Counted from the stretch's first letter, positions 41,909 to 54,640 are shown. The stretch is 64,000 nucleotides of DNA from Stentor roeselii (GCA_006503475.1 RSEH01000039.1:141224-205223); one strand, 5' to 3'. A program made the numbers and translations. Notes: generated by a model from the letters alone, not told the origin.

Positions 41909-43126
41909 TTAACTAATCAAGGTTAAAAAGCCATTTTCACTCAAAATATCTATCGTAATTCTTTCAAGCTCTTCTCCTCCTAAGATTCTTGCTGTCTTAA
42001 CTACCCAAGCTGCATTGGGTATTGAAGAATCATCCTGTGAAATAAAGCACATAAGAGATTCGAAATTCTTTCTCATAAGGTGAACTTTACAGACTCCCCA
42101 AACAGATTCCCCTAAACAATAATGTTTATATGCCTTTTTATATTTTCCCTTTTGAAAATAATAATCTCCAATCATCTCACAATAATATTTTTCAAAATGT
42201 GTATCTTCATGTTTAGGTGTTAAGATTCTATCAAAATACCCAACAGTTTCAGAACTAGGATTATCAAAAAATTCGACATAATTTGAGATCTTTTTGTACT
42301 TCTCCAGTCTCTCCAGGTAGAAAGGGCTGAGAGGTTCAAAGTCAAAACTGAAATTTCCTTGTTTTAGTGATTTCAGCAGAGGGTCTGGGTGGTATTCGCT
42401 CGGGTATCCAACGATTTCAAGTAGCTTGATTTTAGTGCACCACTTTCCTGATGTAGGCATTTTTACTTGCTTGCCTAGAAAATGTAACTTGATGAATTTT
42501 CCTGAAATTAGTTTGGGTAAAACTGAAATTGAATTATAATTGTGAGAAAAGTCAACTTCGAATTCACCTGTTTCGTAATCAGAACAATCTTTTGTTGCAC
42601 CTATTGAAAGTTTGACTGATCTAGGAGGAAATACGTAAGTGATTCTAGATTTTAACCTGTCAAGTAAAAAGTTTACTGTGAAAATTAGACTTTCACATTG
42701 AAGTTCAAAGAGAAGGTAATCATCTGATTCTTTTGAATCACTTTCAGCTGATCCCCAAAACATTTCAAATCTTTTCGAATTTTCTGGATTTGATTCGAAA
42801 TTTCCTGTAGATGAAGCTTCGAAAGACTTTATTTCTAGAAGCCGGGGATTTTCAAGTTTATGGGCAAGAGTTTTCATCGAGTTAAAACTTGAGACCTCGT
42901 AATGTTCGCAGTCTATCATTTCTAGGTAGGCTTCATGACCTAAGTAATTGAAATATGGACCAGTTTGAAAAGAACTTGATGCTTTTCTTTGGAATTTCGT
43001 TTTCCAGAAGGAATCTTTATTGATTATGTCGTGCCAGTGCTTGCATACGAGATTGCATTCTTTTAGAGATTGGATATCGAGGAAATATAATATTTCTTGG
43101 ATGATATTAGAACTTACAAAGTTCAT
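41909..43126 (-). CDS. F-box protein
   Basis: A 405-residue protein. The N-terminal F-box covers residues about 5-42 (IIQEILYFLDIQSLKECNLV, then CKHWHDIINKDSFWK), which binds Skp1 in SCF ubiquitin ligases. The middle (about 95-230) is beta-rich and may be a substrate-binding sandwich. The C-terminal 150 residues are helical with a TPR-like stretch (YYFQKGKYKKAYKHYCLG). The substrate is unknown. The start follows CAATATAA on the coding strand. Confidence 0.8.
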   Translation of the reverse strand: MNFVSSNIIQEILYFLDIQSLKECNLVCKHWHDIINKDSFWKTKFQRKASSSFQTGPYFNYLGHEAYLEMIDCEHYEVSSFNSMKTLAHKLENPRLLEIKSFEASSTGNFESNPENSKRFEMFWGSAESDSKESDDYLLFELQCESLIFTVNFLLDRLKSRITYVFPPRSVKLSIGATKDCSDYETGEFEVDFSHNYNSISVLPKLISGKFIKLHFLGKQVKMPTSGKWCTKIKLLEIVGYPSEYHPDPLLKSLKQGNFSFDFEPLSPFYLERLEKYKKISNYVEFFDNPSSETVGYFDRILTPKHEDTHFEKYYCEMIGDYYFQKGKYKKAYKHYCLGESVWGVCKVHLMRKNFESLMCFISQDDSSIPNAAWVVKTARILGGEELERITIDILSENGFLTLIS

Positions 43127-43283
43127 TTATATTGAATATTTTCGGAAATAACTACTGATGAGATCATTATTTTATTATAAGTGGCATTAAGTATTTATAT
43201 GAGTTTATTTATATTACCATTCAATAAAAACCCCAACTAGCACTAAACAGCGATAATAACTTAAGGTTTAAGTATAAGTCTAT

Positions 43284-46200
43284 TTAAGTTTTAATTCTAG
43301 TTGAATGTAAATTCATATTCTCAATTCCTTTAGAATCGATTTGCTTATTACTCGTAAAGTCCCTTGAAAAAAATACAACTCGTTGATTCCTTTTTTTGCA
43401 AGTTTCATAAAACTCTTTAGCAGTCCTTATCGCAGCGCCAAAACAAATGCAAACTTGAATCCCAATTCCCGAAATAACAGTCCACTGCACAGTTTTCTCA
43501 AAATAATAAACGATTTCCCGATCATCAACTAAAATCAAAACAAAAGAACTAACAAATGTAATCAAAACACAAATTTCTCCTAAAAACTCAGAAACCAAGG
43601 CAAAAATATCTTTAAAAGGTCGAAAATAAGCCAAAAACGCGAATTGCACAAAAGAAAAACTGATATTTAAAGCCATCTGACATATCGGGTAATGAAAAAG
43701 CAAGACTTGACTAAAGGCGTATTCAAATCTTCTGATAAAAAAGCCGACATAAAACATCTTCGTGATTTTTTTCCCGTTATCTTTAAACTCCTCGAATAAA
43801 CTTCCGTATTTTCTTGAATATGAAGGGTCTTGAGGGTCAATGTTGACGACGACGAAATAACTGACAATAGGGGCGAGGGCTGAAAAGACCTAAGTAGTGA
43901 ATACTATCAGCAGGCAGGCAGAGCCTAAGCTGAAATACCCGCTATCTTCAGTCACAGTCTGTATAATCCTTACGTGGGTTATCTGGATTAGCGACAACAA
44001 GCAAATGTCCAGGTAAGTTTGGATAAAAAATCTTAAAAATACGCTCAGCCAGTAGTTTTGAAGGATTTTTAATGAACGGCTTCGAGTTGCCCTGAAGAGT
44101 AGTCCTAAAAGCATCACAGGAATAAAGGCTAAGTAAATCATTAGAAGGATTGTGCATTTACCGAAGTTCACCCAGAAGACTGAGGTTTCGATCCCAACTC
44201 GATTATATCTTTTTCCGGGTTTTTTAGATGATGTTGTGGAAATGTATGAACCTATTAATTCAGGCATTGTGTTGTAACTTCCGATTGCTTGTAAAAAGTC
44301 GAGCATTTCTTCGGAAAAGTCGATTGAAGCTAAAGGAAGATAAGTAATAAGTTGAATAGTGTTCAAAGCAATCCAGGAAGTGGTTGGATTCGACACAAGA
44401 GAAGTCGCAAGAACAGCTCCTGCTGCGAGTTGACATGCAGTTGATAACTCTTTATTGACAGAAGAAGAGTTTTGTTGGTTTAGTTCTGAAGAGTAAATAT
44501 ATTTTTTTAACTCAGCTGAATTTACACTATAGAGCGGGTTATAAAGAATGATTAAAGTGAACTCCAACCGTGACTTACTCTGGATGTTATCATCGAGAGT
44601 GATTTTATAAGAAATTTTTGTAAGTTTTTTCAACGAAAAATCCAGAGTTTTCTTCGAAGAGTTCAACAAGATCATATCAGCGATTAACTCAATTTCAGGA
44701 GCCTCTTGAAACGAGAGGTAAATTTCATTCGATCGACTTATTTTATATTTCATTTCAAAAGTTTTCGGCTTGCATTCCTCATCAATCCATTTCATCCCTT
44801 TCGGACATTTACATTCTCCGTTCACTGGAAGATCTTTATTCAAACATTCAGTGCAGTTTAAAGTTTGGTCACAAGCTTCACAATTTTTCGGGCAATCAAA
44901 ACAATCACCTATGCGAAAGACTTGCCGATATTCACAAGTAAAATTGCATTTTCCGTTATTCCCAGTTCTGCATGGAATACAATCAACGCTTTCGCTTTCA
45001 GGGAAATAAAAGCCTTGATCACAAAGGCACTGTCCATTGATTAAAAGAGTCGAGTTTCCTTTACATTCAGTGCAAGACGAGCCGTTTTCGCATGATTTGC
45101 ATCGCGTTTTGCAAGGCTTGCAGTAGTCTTCGAGTTCGCCTGAATAGAATTTCCAAAAACCTTCGTTGCAGTCGCAGCCCTCTATGGTGGATGGCTTCGC
45201 GTTTACACTGAGACAGGTTAAACAAAGGTCTTCAGTTTCACAGGTTTTACAGTCACTGTTGCAAGGTTGGCAGGGATTGTTTTCGGAAATTTCTCCTACC
45301 GCGAATGTGCCATTGTTGCAAACACATGTTCCGTTGAAAGGCTGCGAATTTGCTAATAAGCAATCTTGACATCCAATAAAATCACTGCAATTTGTACAAG
45401 CCATTGAGCAGCTATTACAAAAATTATCAAATCCAAGATACATGAACTGTAAGCAATAGCATCTTCCACCATCAAGAAACGCAGAACTATCAAAGCATCC
45501 TTGGCACTGCAGAAGCGAGGGGCAAGTTTTGCATCCAGGTCCGCAAGCTTGGCATACATCTTCATCAACTCCATTAAAAGGACTTCCAAAAAATCCATCC
45601 TTGCACTGACAAATTCCATTCTCAGGCAAAGCATTGTTGTCCTTGCACTTCAAACATCTGGAGGCTTCACAAAGATCACAGTCGTCCAAGCATTGTGAGT
45701 AACACCCTGGACTACCTGAAGAAGTCGAAGGCGATCCTTGGTAGCCAGCCTTGCATTGACACTGGTTTTCTGCAACTTCAGCAAAGGAGTCTAAGCAGGA
45801 CTCGCAAGTCGACCCTGAACAGGTGCATTCAGGCGGACATGTCTTTTGACATCCTGAAGTCGTGATATCTTCTGAAGGGCTTCCTGTGAATCCTGCCTTG
45901 CAAACGCAAAGATGATTTAAGACTTCTGCGTTGATGTCTTTGCAAATTGTGCAGAGAGAGTTTAAACAGTTTGAACAAGCATTTGTGCAACTTGGAATAC
46001 ATCCAGGAATGGTTGAGTCAGTGGAAGGAAGGCCTAGGAATCCTATTTTGCAAAAGCATTCAGAATTTGTATCAAGTGCAGCGTTTTCGTCTTTACAATC
46101 TCCACAAGTATTTGAAATTTGAAAACGGGTAGTCGGACATGACTGACATCCTGAGATGTTTTGAGGGTCTGATGATGGAAGACCGATTGTATTGGGACTA

Positions 46201-47834
46201 CAAATGCATTCTCCGATATTGTTGAGGGTTGCAAGGGGGTCTATGCAAGATTTGCATCCAGTATTTGAGCAATCTTTGCATGATGAAGTACATAAAGAGA
46301 GGCATCCTGATGATAGTGAATTTGATGACGGAGTCCCTAGAAAACCTGACTTGCATACACAGGTTGAACCTGATGTTATTGAATTGATATCAAAACATGT
46401 CAGACAGGTGGATGATGCATCACAGCTTGAACATAATGGGCTGCATAAGTAGGAACAACCAGAAATTATCGAATTTGATGAGGGTGTCCCTTGATACCCA
46501 GTTTTGCAAACACACTGATTATTCCCATCGACTTGAGAATTTGTATCAGCACAACTCAAACAAATACTCCCACTGCAGCTTCCACATCCAGGCACACACG
46601 GTATAATGCATCCCTGCGCGCCATTACTTGAAGCTGGTGTGCCCGCGAAGCCATCTTTACAAATACAGCCACCTTCTGAAACTTGAGCATTTGTATCATA
46701 GCACGCTTGACAAGAAGTACTCGAAAGGCAGTTGCTGCATCCAAGTCCGCACTTGAAACATGAAGAAGTTGCGCTGGTTGAAGGACTTCCGAAAAAGCCA
46801 GCCTTGCATTGGCAGTTGTCTGTCACTACCTCCGCATTTGAATCAATGCAAGACGTGCAAGCTTTTGGAGTAGTGCAATCAGAACACACGTCAAGACAAC
46901 AACTGTTACTTCTTGCAACGTATGGCAATAGACATGTCGGATTTGCTTGTGGAGTCGATACACCGACGGAGTCTTTGCAGAAGTACTTGTTTGTGTTTTG
47001 GTTGTATTCGCAGGATTTAGTTGAACATGTGCAGATGTAGGAATAAGCCAAACTGCATCCTATGTTTGCAGGACAGTCTGAGTTTTCTTTGTTTTTCGTG
47101 TCGGATAGGGATGAGCTCAGGCAAATGTTTCCGTATTTCGGGTCGATTATTTTCTCGGAGCAGCTCAGACAGGAGTTTAAAATGCATGATTCAGGGTTTG
47201 ATGTAGTCAAGTATGATGCATAACTTTCTATAGTATCTGTCATCAAAAAGTACCATAAAAAACCTTGAATTGATTGATAGCTACCTCTAGCTCCTATTTG
47301 AAAAAAGAAAGTTGAGGTCAATGACGAGTTAGGCAGATCACCAGTAGCTGTGTAAGAAGACACCTTTATATTGTATTGCAAGATTGAGCAGGATCCAAAT
47401 ATGTTACAATTGGTAGCCTTTCGAGTTCGAAGAACTAGTTTCCAAGTCCCTACTATGAAACTGTTTGATCCTGCAGATTTCACTCCTGAATTTGTTTTAG
47501 AGACCCAATCAAGACGAAGTTCCGAAGAATCTGATCTTAATTGAATCAAAGATTCATTTTCATTTCCATAACAAACTATTGCTCCTGACTGAGATTTTGG
47601 AAGTATCCAGAAGATTATTGATGATGTGCTTGGTACTGAAGGATTTTTCATAGTAATGGAGTTTAAGCTTCCATCTAGGTACACTCCACGATCAGTTGTT
47701 TTAAACTTAAGATTGGTCCCTAATTTTCCTTTTTCTGAATAGTCATAAATCGTTTCACCAAAGTTCAACCCGAACCTGTACTCAGCTACTTTTAAAGCTA
47801 ATGAAACTTCGAAGAGTAAAACCACAGCTTTCAT
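43284..47834 (-). CDS. Giant cysteine-rich multipass surface protein with LamG-like domain
   Basis: I start it at the internal Met (47834), which opens a signal peptide (MKAVVLLFEVSLALKVAEYR); the annotated upstream codons add only a polar tail. A 15-nt intron (43890-43904) removes an in-frame TAG and links the last frame, giving about 1,500 residues. The order is: a LamG/concanavalin-like domain (about residues 20-240), then some fifteen EGF/furin-like cysteine repeats of type CSSC..C..C.D.N/A...C.CK.GF.G (about 280-1010), a beta-rich segment, and seven or more membrane helices. The last helices (VFSALAPIVSYFVVV, MALNISFSFVQFAFLAYF) resemble the pore region of TRP/PKD-like proteins. It could be a surface sensor, but channel activity is inference. 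Confidence 0.85.
43890..43904 (-). other. 15-nt intron
   Basis: GTATTCACTACTTAG on the minus strand. Its TAG is the only stop between two frames that otherwise continue in phase through a membrane helix (ACLLI|VFSALAP). Confidence 0.8.
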
Positions 47835-47880
47835 ATTTATTGAATCAAAGTTAAATGTGGATTCTTCATACAATAAAAAG

Positions 47881-48852
47881 TATGAAGTTATAAAATAAGA
47901 GTCTATTGGCTAGTTTAAAATTAGGAAGATAGACTGAGAAGTTTATCAATTGAATGAAATATGTTTTTCTAGAAATATATCTAGGTTAATTGAAATCAGG
48001 AAGGTGATTTTGGAAGTTTATTCATCGATTGAATCAGAATCATTTGAATGAAATCCTGAATGGTTTTTAATAAGGGAAGATTTTGAAGTTCATCATGAAA
48101 CAAATCTCCAATTTCGTCTTAGAATCTTTTATCATTCAGATACCAGGAAGAATTTTTATAAGTTGCCAAATATTTTCTTGATACGAGTGGAAGACAATCG
48201 AAAATTTACTAATGGAAACATTACTACTCAAGACATCAACTTTCAAGCGTAGCTCGAGGAATCAGTATGATTTATTCAAATGACGACATTTCCAGATAAT
48301 GAAATTACTGGAGAAACTGCACTCCTAATTCAATATGAATGCCTAAAATTAGTTATTTTATACCTCTGAATTTAATTTTATAAACTTAGACCTGAACCAA
48401 ACTCAGAGCCTAAAATAGAGCCTTAAGAATCACTCATATTTTTAACCAATTCTCCTAGTTTCAAACAGTTTTCTTTGGTTTAAGTGAGATTTTCGAGTGT
48501 ATGAACAGTATAGAGAATGTCAAATTAATTTCTAAAACTTTTTTCCTGATCAAAATTGACTCTGAATGAAGAAAATCAGGGTTAGTTAGTATTTTGAAAG
48601 TAATTTTGCTTATTTGATTTAAATTTCAGATTACTTAATAAATTTAAAGACTTATTCTTACATCACTATAATAAATACTCTTTCTCAGTGCTTACATAAT
48701 ATTTTAGTGTGTTGGTCAGATGCTACAGCATCAAGGATTTTAATCAAGATTAAGGTTGACTTGTTAATATATTATTAGGAGATGAAGGAAAGACTTTGAT
48801 GCATAAATCACTCATCTCTGAACCAAAAGTAGTTTAAATCAGTTTACTTTGA
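47881..48852 (+). pseudogene. Single-frame ankyrin-like relic with many stops
   Basis: One frame over 324 codons keeps protein-like sequence without an evident indel. The stretch 48052-48249 is stop-free (NPEWFLIREDFEVHHETNLQ ... NITTQDINFQA). Ankyrin-like phrases occur later (NEITGETALLIQYECLKLVI and LLGDEGKTLMHKSLIS). I count 9 TAA, 4 TAG and 9 TGA in frame; the number alone is not far below random expectation for this base composition, so the claim rests on the stop-poor first third and the ankyrin phrases. Most likely an old pseudogene. Confidence 0.35.
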
Positions 48853-50165
48853 AAATCTTAGGTATTTTAGGAAATTAATTGATAGTGAAAAGGATATAAG
48901 AAAAAAAAACGATATTGTAGGTTTGATAAATATGTATAGAGTCCAGAATAGTAGAACCTGTGTGTTATTAATACCACAAAAATGTAATATTTTTGCTTTA
49001 TTTTTATCATTTCTCTCATAAATATCTTTAAATTGAGTTAAGATTCGAAAATTCATCCTGTAAGTCGTGAATGAGAGGAAATAATTGATTTTCTCTATTA
49101 AATTAATGAATTCGAAGGAATCTAACCTAATTCAAAGGTGTGCTTCTCTAAAGCATTGATCAAAGAGAATTTTAGTACTTTGCAAAATCCTTCTTTAAAG
49201 TAACCCAGAAATGCATAAATCTTCTTAAGGAACTGCAAAGAGAAGAATTAGGACCAACTCAGAAATATCCGATGTTAAGTATGAAAGATTTTAGACCTTC
49301 AATCATTTAATATAAGCAAAATATTTGTCATTTGTACAAGAAAATTATAAATTCGTAATTATTAGGAATATAAAGCTGAGATAATAACTTCAAACATTGA
49401 ATCTTGAAATATTCGTCAATTCTGACTTTTGCTCAATCAATTAGTTCATCTTATATAAATTCAAGAATTATAGTCAATATTTAAATACAAGAAAATGAGA
49501 TCATGCTCTTGTGACCTTATTAATTAATTAGGGCAGTTTGTGAATATAACTCATGTTCCTTCAAACTGAGATATAATCGATGAGTGCTCCTTATTAAATC
49601 AATAATTTTTAGATTTACTCGAGCGAAAAGACTCCACAGTGTTTTATTGTTCAGTGTAAATATCTTGAGGTCAAGTAAACTTCTGCGACACAATAATTTG
49701 GTTAAGTTTGAAGTAGCAGGTACTATAATAATCAGCTATTTTAACATTCTTAATCAGGTTACGCTTCAGATTATTTATATTAAAGGTTTTAACAGCAGCC
49801 AACTATGAATCTTATCATTTACTAGATTTTTTTGAACAATTAGATGAATTTACACTTTTTATCATTTAAAACTGCGGACATTTCACAAGATACAAATATT
49901 TTGACTGATTATGAGAAATTTAGGCATTGAATATGTTATCGATAGTTCTTAAACAGCCTTGATTTAAAAAATTTTATCTAATACTTTCAAAGTTTAACAA
50001 CCTTTTATATTGCCTGAGATTTATTAGAAATTACTGATTGCAGATGATCTCTCCTGCTATTTATTCAAATATATTCAAAATTAAATTTACTAAGCTTTGA
50101 TAATCTATAAATTTTTGTATACACTAAATAAATAGTTATATTATAGATAATTCCTTTATAAATAA
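48853..50165. other. AT-rich region with possible relic continuation
   Basis: Coding-like fragments continue (around 49120-49290, for example TQKCINLLKELQREELGPTQ, with a frame change near 49195-49205), and a 74-codon frame lies at 49584-49808. Nothing intact or nameable is present. Confidence 0.35.
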
Positions 50166-52532
50166 ATGATCAGTTATCCAAATAATATTAACCCGGAGCC
50201 TGATCAAACGATAAAATTATTCATAGATGGGGCTATGGGGTACAAATTTATCTTAGACTTCAAATCATCTGATCTAATTCGAGATGTGAAAAATGAGATT
50301 TGTAAGATTTCAGGTATTTCCGAATATGATCAATTATTAGTGCTTAACGGAAAAGAACTAAAAAAAAATGCTACACTTGATGCTTACTCAATCAGAAAAG
50401 AGCAACACTTAACACTTATTATTACTGAAATTAACGAAAGATATAAAATACCAGAGACAAATAAACCGGTTATACCGAATAAAACGATTTTCTTAAATAT
50501 AATGAAACCAAATAAGCAGAAAATAACTTTGAAATGCAGAAGTTCTGATTGCATTCAAATGATAAAAGATATAATATTAAAGAAGGAAAATAAATATTAT
50601 GAGAATCTTAGATTAATGTTTGCCAAAAGACAGCTTGAGAATGATAAATCACTGGATGAGTACGGAATAAAAAATAATGATACTTTAAATCTAATTGTTC
50701 TTAAAGACCACACAGATAACGATAAAATTATAATAAAAACCTCTATTGACCAAATTCTTTCATTGAAAAATGCATTCAATTTGAAGATAAAAACAATAAA
50801 ATTAATGATTCACAAAGAGACACTAATTCCGATATGTGAACAGCAATTATTTTTAAATGATATTGAACTTAAAAACAATATGACTTTAAATTATTATGAT
50901 ATTCAGAATAATGATACTATTTTTCTATTAGTTAAACAAAATAAAGAATCTTTAAAGTTATTTATCAAAATATCATCTGGTATTGTAATGACAGTGAGTT
51001 GCCAAAATACTACTTTGGTCTCAAAGCTTCAGAAAAAAATTGAAGAAGCTGAAGGAATATCAGTTAATGATCAGCAGCTATACTATTGTCATAAAGAATT
51101 AAAAAGTAATGATACACTTGGGGATTGTTTCTTAGAGAATGGCAGTACAATCAATTTATTTATAAGAAATCAACCTAATTATAAAACTATATTTATTAAA
51201 ACAATTAATGGTAAATATCTCCCAATTGATTGTGAAAAATGCGAAACTATTGAAAATATTCAATTAAAAGTCTCAGAAATATAAGAAATTCCAGCAGCTC
51301 AGCAAGTATTCAAATTTGCAGGAAAACAACTTGAAGAAAAAAATACTTTGAGAGATTATAAAATTAAAGACGGATCAACAATTGATATGGTTGTAATAGT
51401 AAAAAGTAGCATACAAATTTTTGTCAAAACTCAAGCAGGTAATTTACTTTCTATCGATTGTGAGCAATATGATTATATTAAGGACATAAAATTAATAGTC
51501 TCAGATAGAGCAGGATTTCCATCAGCTCAGCAAAAATTCATATTTTTGGAAAAAGAACTTAATGATGGAAACACTCTTGCTTATTATAAAATTTTAAACA
51601 GATCAACTATTGATTTGGTTTTAAGAGTCGTAGGGAGTATAACTATTTTGGTTAAAAGTTTAAAGTCTAAAACAATTGCACTTGATGTTTTTCAAAATGA
51701 CTCAGTTGAAAAACTTAAAATGGAAATAGAAAACAAGCTTGGAATTCCACCAGGCAACCAAATTTTGATATGCAATGATGAAATACTTGAAAATGGAAGA
51801 ATGATTGCCGATTATAATATTATAGATCAATCAACTATTCACTTGAATATAATATTTAATGTGATACGACTTTTTGTTAAACTTTTAACAGGTAAAAAAA
51901 TCACAATTGATGTTATGGAAAATGAGTCAGTAGAAAATACCAAATTGATGATACAAGAAAAGGGAAGAATTCCACCAGAAAAGCAAAAATTAATATTCGC
52001 AGGAAAGGAACTTGAAGATGGAAAAAGTCTTGACGATTATGGGATAAAATTTGAAGCTACACTTCATCTTGTGATTAGAATTAGGGGAGGTGGATTAGTC
52101 CCTAAGTTAGTTCTTCTTTCAGGTATGAAATTTAATGCAATGAATTATATTAAGCACAATGACTTTGCTTTTAATGGCCCAATATGGGCTGATGTGGGAT
52201 ACGGGCTGAGCATAAATGGAATATGCCTAAATATTCAATGCCCTGCTGCTAATCAATGGGTGTACAAGACTCTTGGCTACGGACAATTCGATCTTAGAAA
52301 TATAAAAAATAATTTGTCAGTCTGCCCGATATGCAATATTAAAATTCAGTGCAATAATATATTGTTTATTAGATCCTGTTGGCATCACAGGGCTATACTC
52401 GAAAATGGAACAAAAATTAGTACTAAGGACAATCCTAATTATACTAAAAAGAACAAGTTTGCCACCTATTTGCAAGGGGATGATATTGAATATCAGTCTT
52501 TGAGAATTTATGTTAAAGAACACTCTGAGTAA
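50166..52532 (+). CDS. Polyprotein of eight divergent ubiquitin-like domains plus a C-terminal Cys domain
   Basis: One frame of 788 codons with a single in-frame TAA at 51282-51284. Eight ubiquitin-like units follow each other. The eighth is the most ubiquitin-like ([20 protein letters not shown] ... [10 protein letters not shown]) and ends in a di-glycine. After it comes a 130-residue domain with Cys/His pairs ([35 protein letters not shown]) like the zinc-binding tails fused to ubiquitin-like repeats in some protists and fungi. The TAA falls inside unit 5 (KVSEI-stop-EIPAAQQ), where the other units have a residue at the same alignment column. No 15-nt intron covers it. The gene may be a recent pseudogene, read through, or carry a sequence error. 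Cleavage after GG would release the tail. Confidence 0.75.
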
Positions 52533-53701
52533 GTTTTAAGGATATTATAGATAGATAATAAATTGATTTTATTTGAAAACATTAGAAAGATTCAAAATAA
52601 TAGTTTCTAGGTTTGATTAAAATTTATTTACAATAACGAATTATTTATGATACTTTTCTAATATAGATACTTATACCTTATAAGCTCCACAGTTGGAATA
52701 TAGTTTATTTACTTTATTTTTGAAGCAAGATGATAATAGGTTAATGAAATGGGATATAAAAATTCTTATTGAGAAAAATTTTCGACTGTGAAATTTTCCA
52801 AATTCATGACTGGATAATCTTCTCTATTTATTTTTACAAGCGTTTTGAAACTTTGCTCTGGATGTAAAAGTGGCGTGGTGGGTGTTCGATAGTTCTTCAC
52901 AAAGAGATATTCTCTATTGTGACTTTCAACTTTACGGGTAATTCAATTGTTGAAATTGATAAAACTAGACTCTTATATTTATTGCTTTTATATATTTAGA
53001 TTTTTATCTGTTTTGAAACATTTATTGATTGATTAGATAACTTCTTGATTTCAGGTATCAGATTCAAAGTTTCCATTTGGATTTTCATCATTTGTTATCT
53101 CAGTCTCTTTTTTTATATCATCGAGATTTTGCAAAATTTGGTTGACTCCTAGATTGCAAGTCTTTAAATCATGATAAGTTTACTATCTATGCATTTTGAA
53201 TTATTTAAAACAGAAAAGAGCTCCTGCTTTTCAGACTCAACAAATCATTTAAGTTTTCTCTACAATATTCACAGAGATCAATCATCGATTATTATTATGA
53301 TGTGAAAATTATTCAGTATCCTATTATTATGAGTATTTGACAGTGTGCTTCCTTGCTCCTTTCTTGATAATTTATAAGCATAGGTTTGTCTTAAATTTTA
53401 TTAGTATATTTTTTATATTGTTAAGTTTCTTATCATATCATTTTCTTTAAATGGGTATTTACATTTAATTAAGTGATTTTAATTCATCTATAGAAGGACT
53501 ATTCTTTTATTCAAGTCTATTTATTTCCTTTGAAAAGTTCAATTTCATTATCTTCAAATATTGAGACAAGAGAGAGTTAAATCTTTATTATGCCGAAAAA
53601 TTGTTCAATTAGATAACATTTCTTTGTTTTTGAGTCTTTTAATAAATCTTAATATTCCCTTAAATAAGTATATAATTGAATCAGGGATTATAAATCAATA
53701 A
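52533..53701. other. Intergenic, AT-rich, nothing recognised
   Basis: No protein-like frame, RNA gene or repeat was noticed in this 1.2-kb gap. Confidence 0.5.
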
Positions 53702-54640
53702 ATGGAATCTAGATTCAATTCCTACGTGATAGTTAAACGGGGTTTATCTGATAACCAACTTTCAGAACCCAAAGTAAAAGAAATTATCACAACTAATAAT
53801 AGAACTTTACAAATGACGAAGGTATTCCCAGAGATATCAACAATCGAAGATGTATTCAAATCACTCTCTCCCTTACTTCAAGATTGCACTACAGGAATCA
53901 GCTCTACAATAATAATATACGGCACCTCTAATTCAGGACATCCTTGGACCCTTCACGGATCACCTGAAAATCCAGGAATCATGAACCGATCAATAAATCA
54001 GATTTTGAGAGTTTTGGGTGAAGACTATTCAGTCAATTTAAGTATTATCTTGATTTACGATGAGCAAATCTTCGACCTTCAGTCAGATAAAAAAATTAAA
54101 CTTGGAATAAGAACGAAACATGATGGATATTTCGTTTCTGGTCTGAAAAAAGTACAAATTTTTGAGAGCTTTCAGGCTCTTGACCTGATTAAACAAGCGA
54201 ATAATCGATTTGAATCGTTCAAGATAAATACTGATAGTTTGTGCTATAATATCATTTATGATTTTGATATCCAAGAAAGGGGATTTAATGGTCATGGTGA
54301 ATTTATGTACTCAAAGCTAAGATTTGTTAATATTCAACCTAATTGTTATAAACAGACTTTTGGGAGTGGAACCACCTATGGTTCAATGGTTAGTACTCAT
54401 ATTTTATTTCAAAAACTGGTCAATAATATTGCCGAAAATGAAAAATTTATGCAATTTAGAGATTCTTGCGTAACATTATTACTTTCAGATAGTTTACGAT
54501 GCTCAAAAGTAACAATTATCACTTGCATCGCAAGCAATGATTCAAAGCCTGAGGTAGATAATTTGATATTCGCTTCTAGAGCATGCTTTGCAAAAAGCTT
54601 TTTAAGGATAGGGATTAGAAAATTTAATTTTATGTTTTAG
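53702..54640 (+). CDS. Kinesin-like protein lacking the ATPase P-loop
   Basis: An intact 312-residue frame with the outline of a kinesin motor domain. It has TGISSTIIIYGTSNSGHPWT where motors have the GQTGSGKT P-loop region, then MNRSINQIL, then IILIYDEQIFDL (motor: YNEQIYDLL). Near the end it has MQFRDSCVTLLLSDSL (motor: YRDSKLTRLLQDSL) and ITCIASNDSKPEVDNLIFAS (motor: ISPA...ETLSTLRFA). The P-loop Lys/Thr, the switch I SSRSH and the switch II DLAGSE are all lost, so it cannot hydrolyse ATP in the usual way. With no stalk or tail, it may be a microtubule-binding pseudo-motor or a gene beginning to decay while still open. Confidence 0.7.
   Translation: MESRFNSYVIVKRGLSDNQLSEPKVKEIITTNNRTLQMTKVFPEISTIEDVFKSLSPLLQDCTTGISSTIIIYGTSNSGHPWTLHGSPENPGIMNRSINQILRVLGEDYSVNLSIILIYDEQIFDLQSDKKIKLGIRTKHDGYFVSGLKKVQIFESFQALDLIKQANNRFESFKINTDSLCYNIIYDFDIQERGFNGHGEFMYSKLRFVNIQPNCYKQTFGSGTTYGSMVSTHILFQKLVNNIAENEKFMQFRDSCVTLLLSDSLRCSKVTIITCIASNDSKPEVDNLIFASRACFAKSFLRIGIRKFNFMF

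Noticed and set aside
44770-47206. Many short plus-strand frames in the giant cysteine-rich gene
   Set aside because: They mirror Cys-rich repeats read on the other strand.
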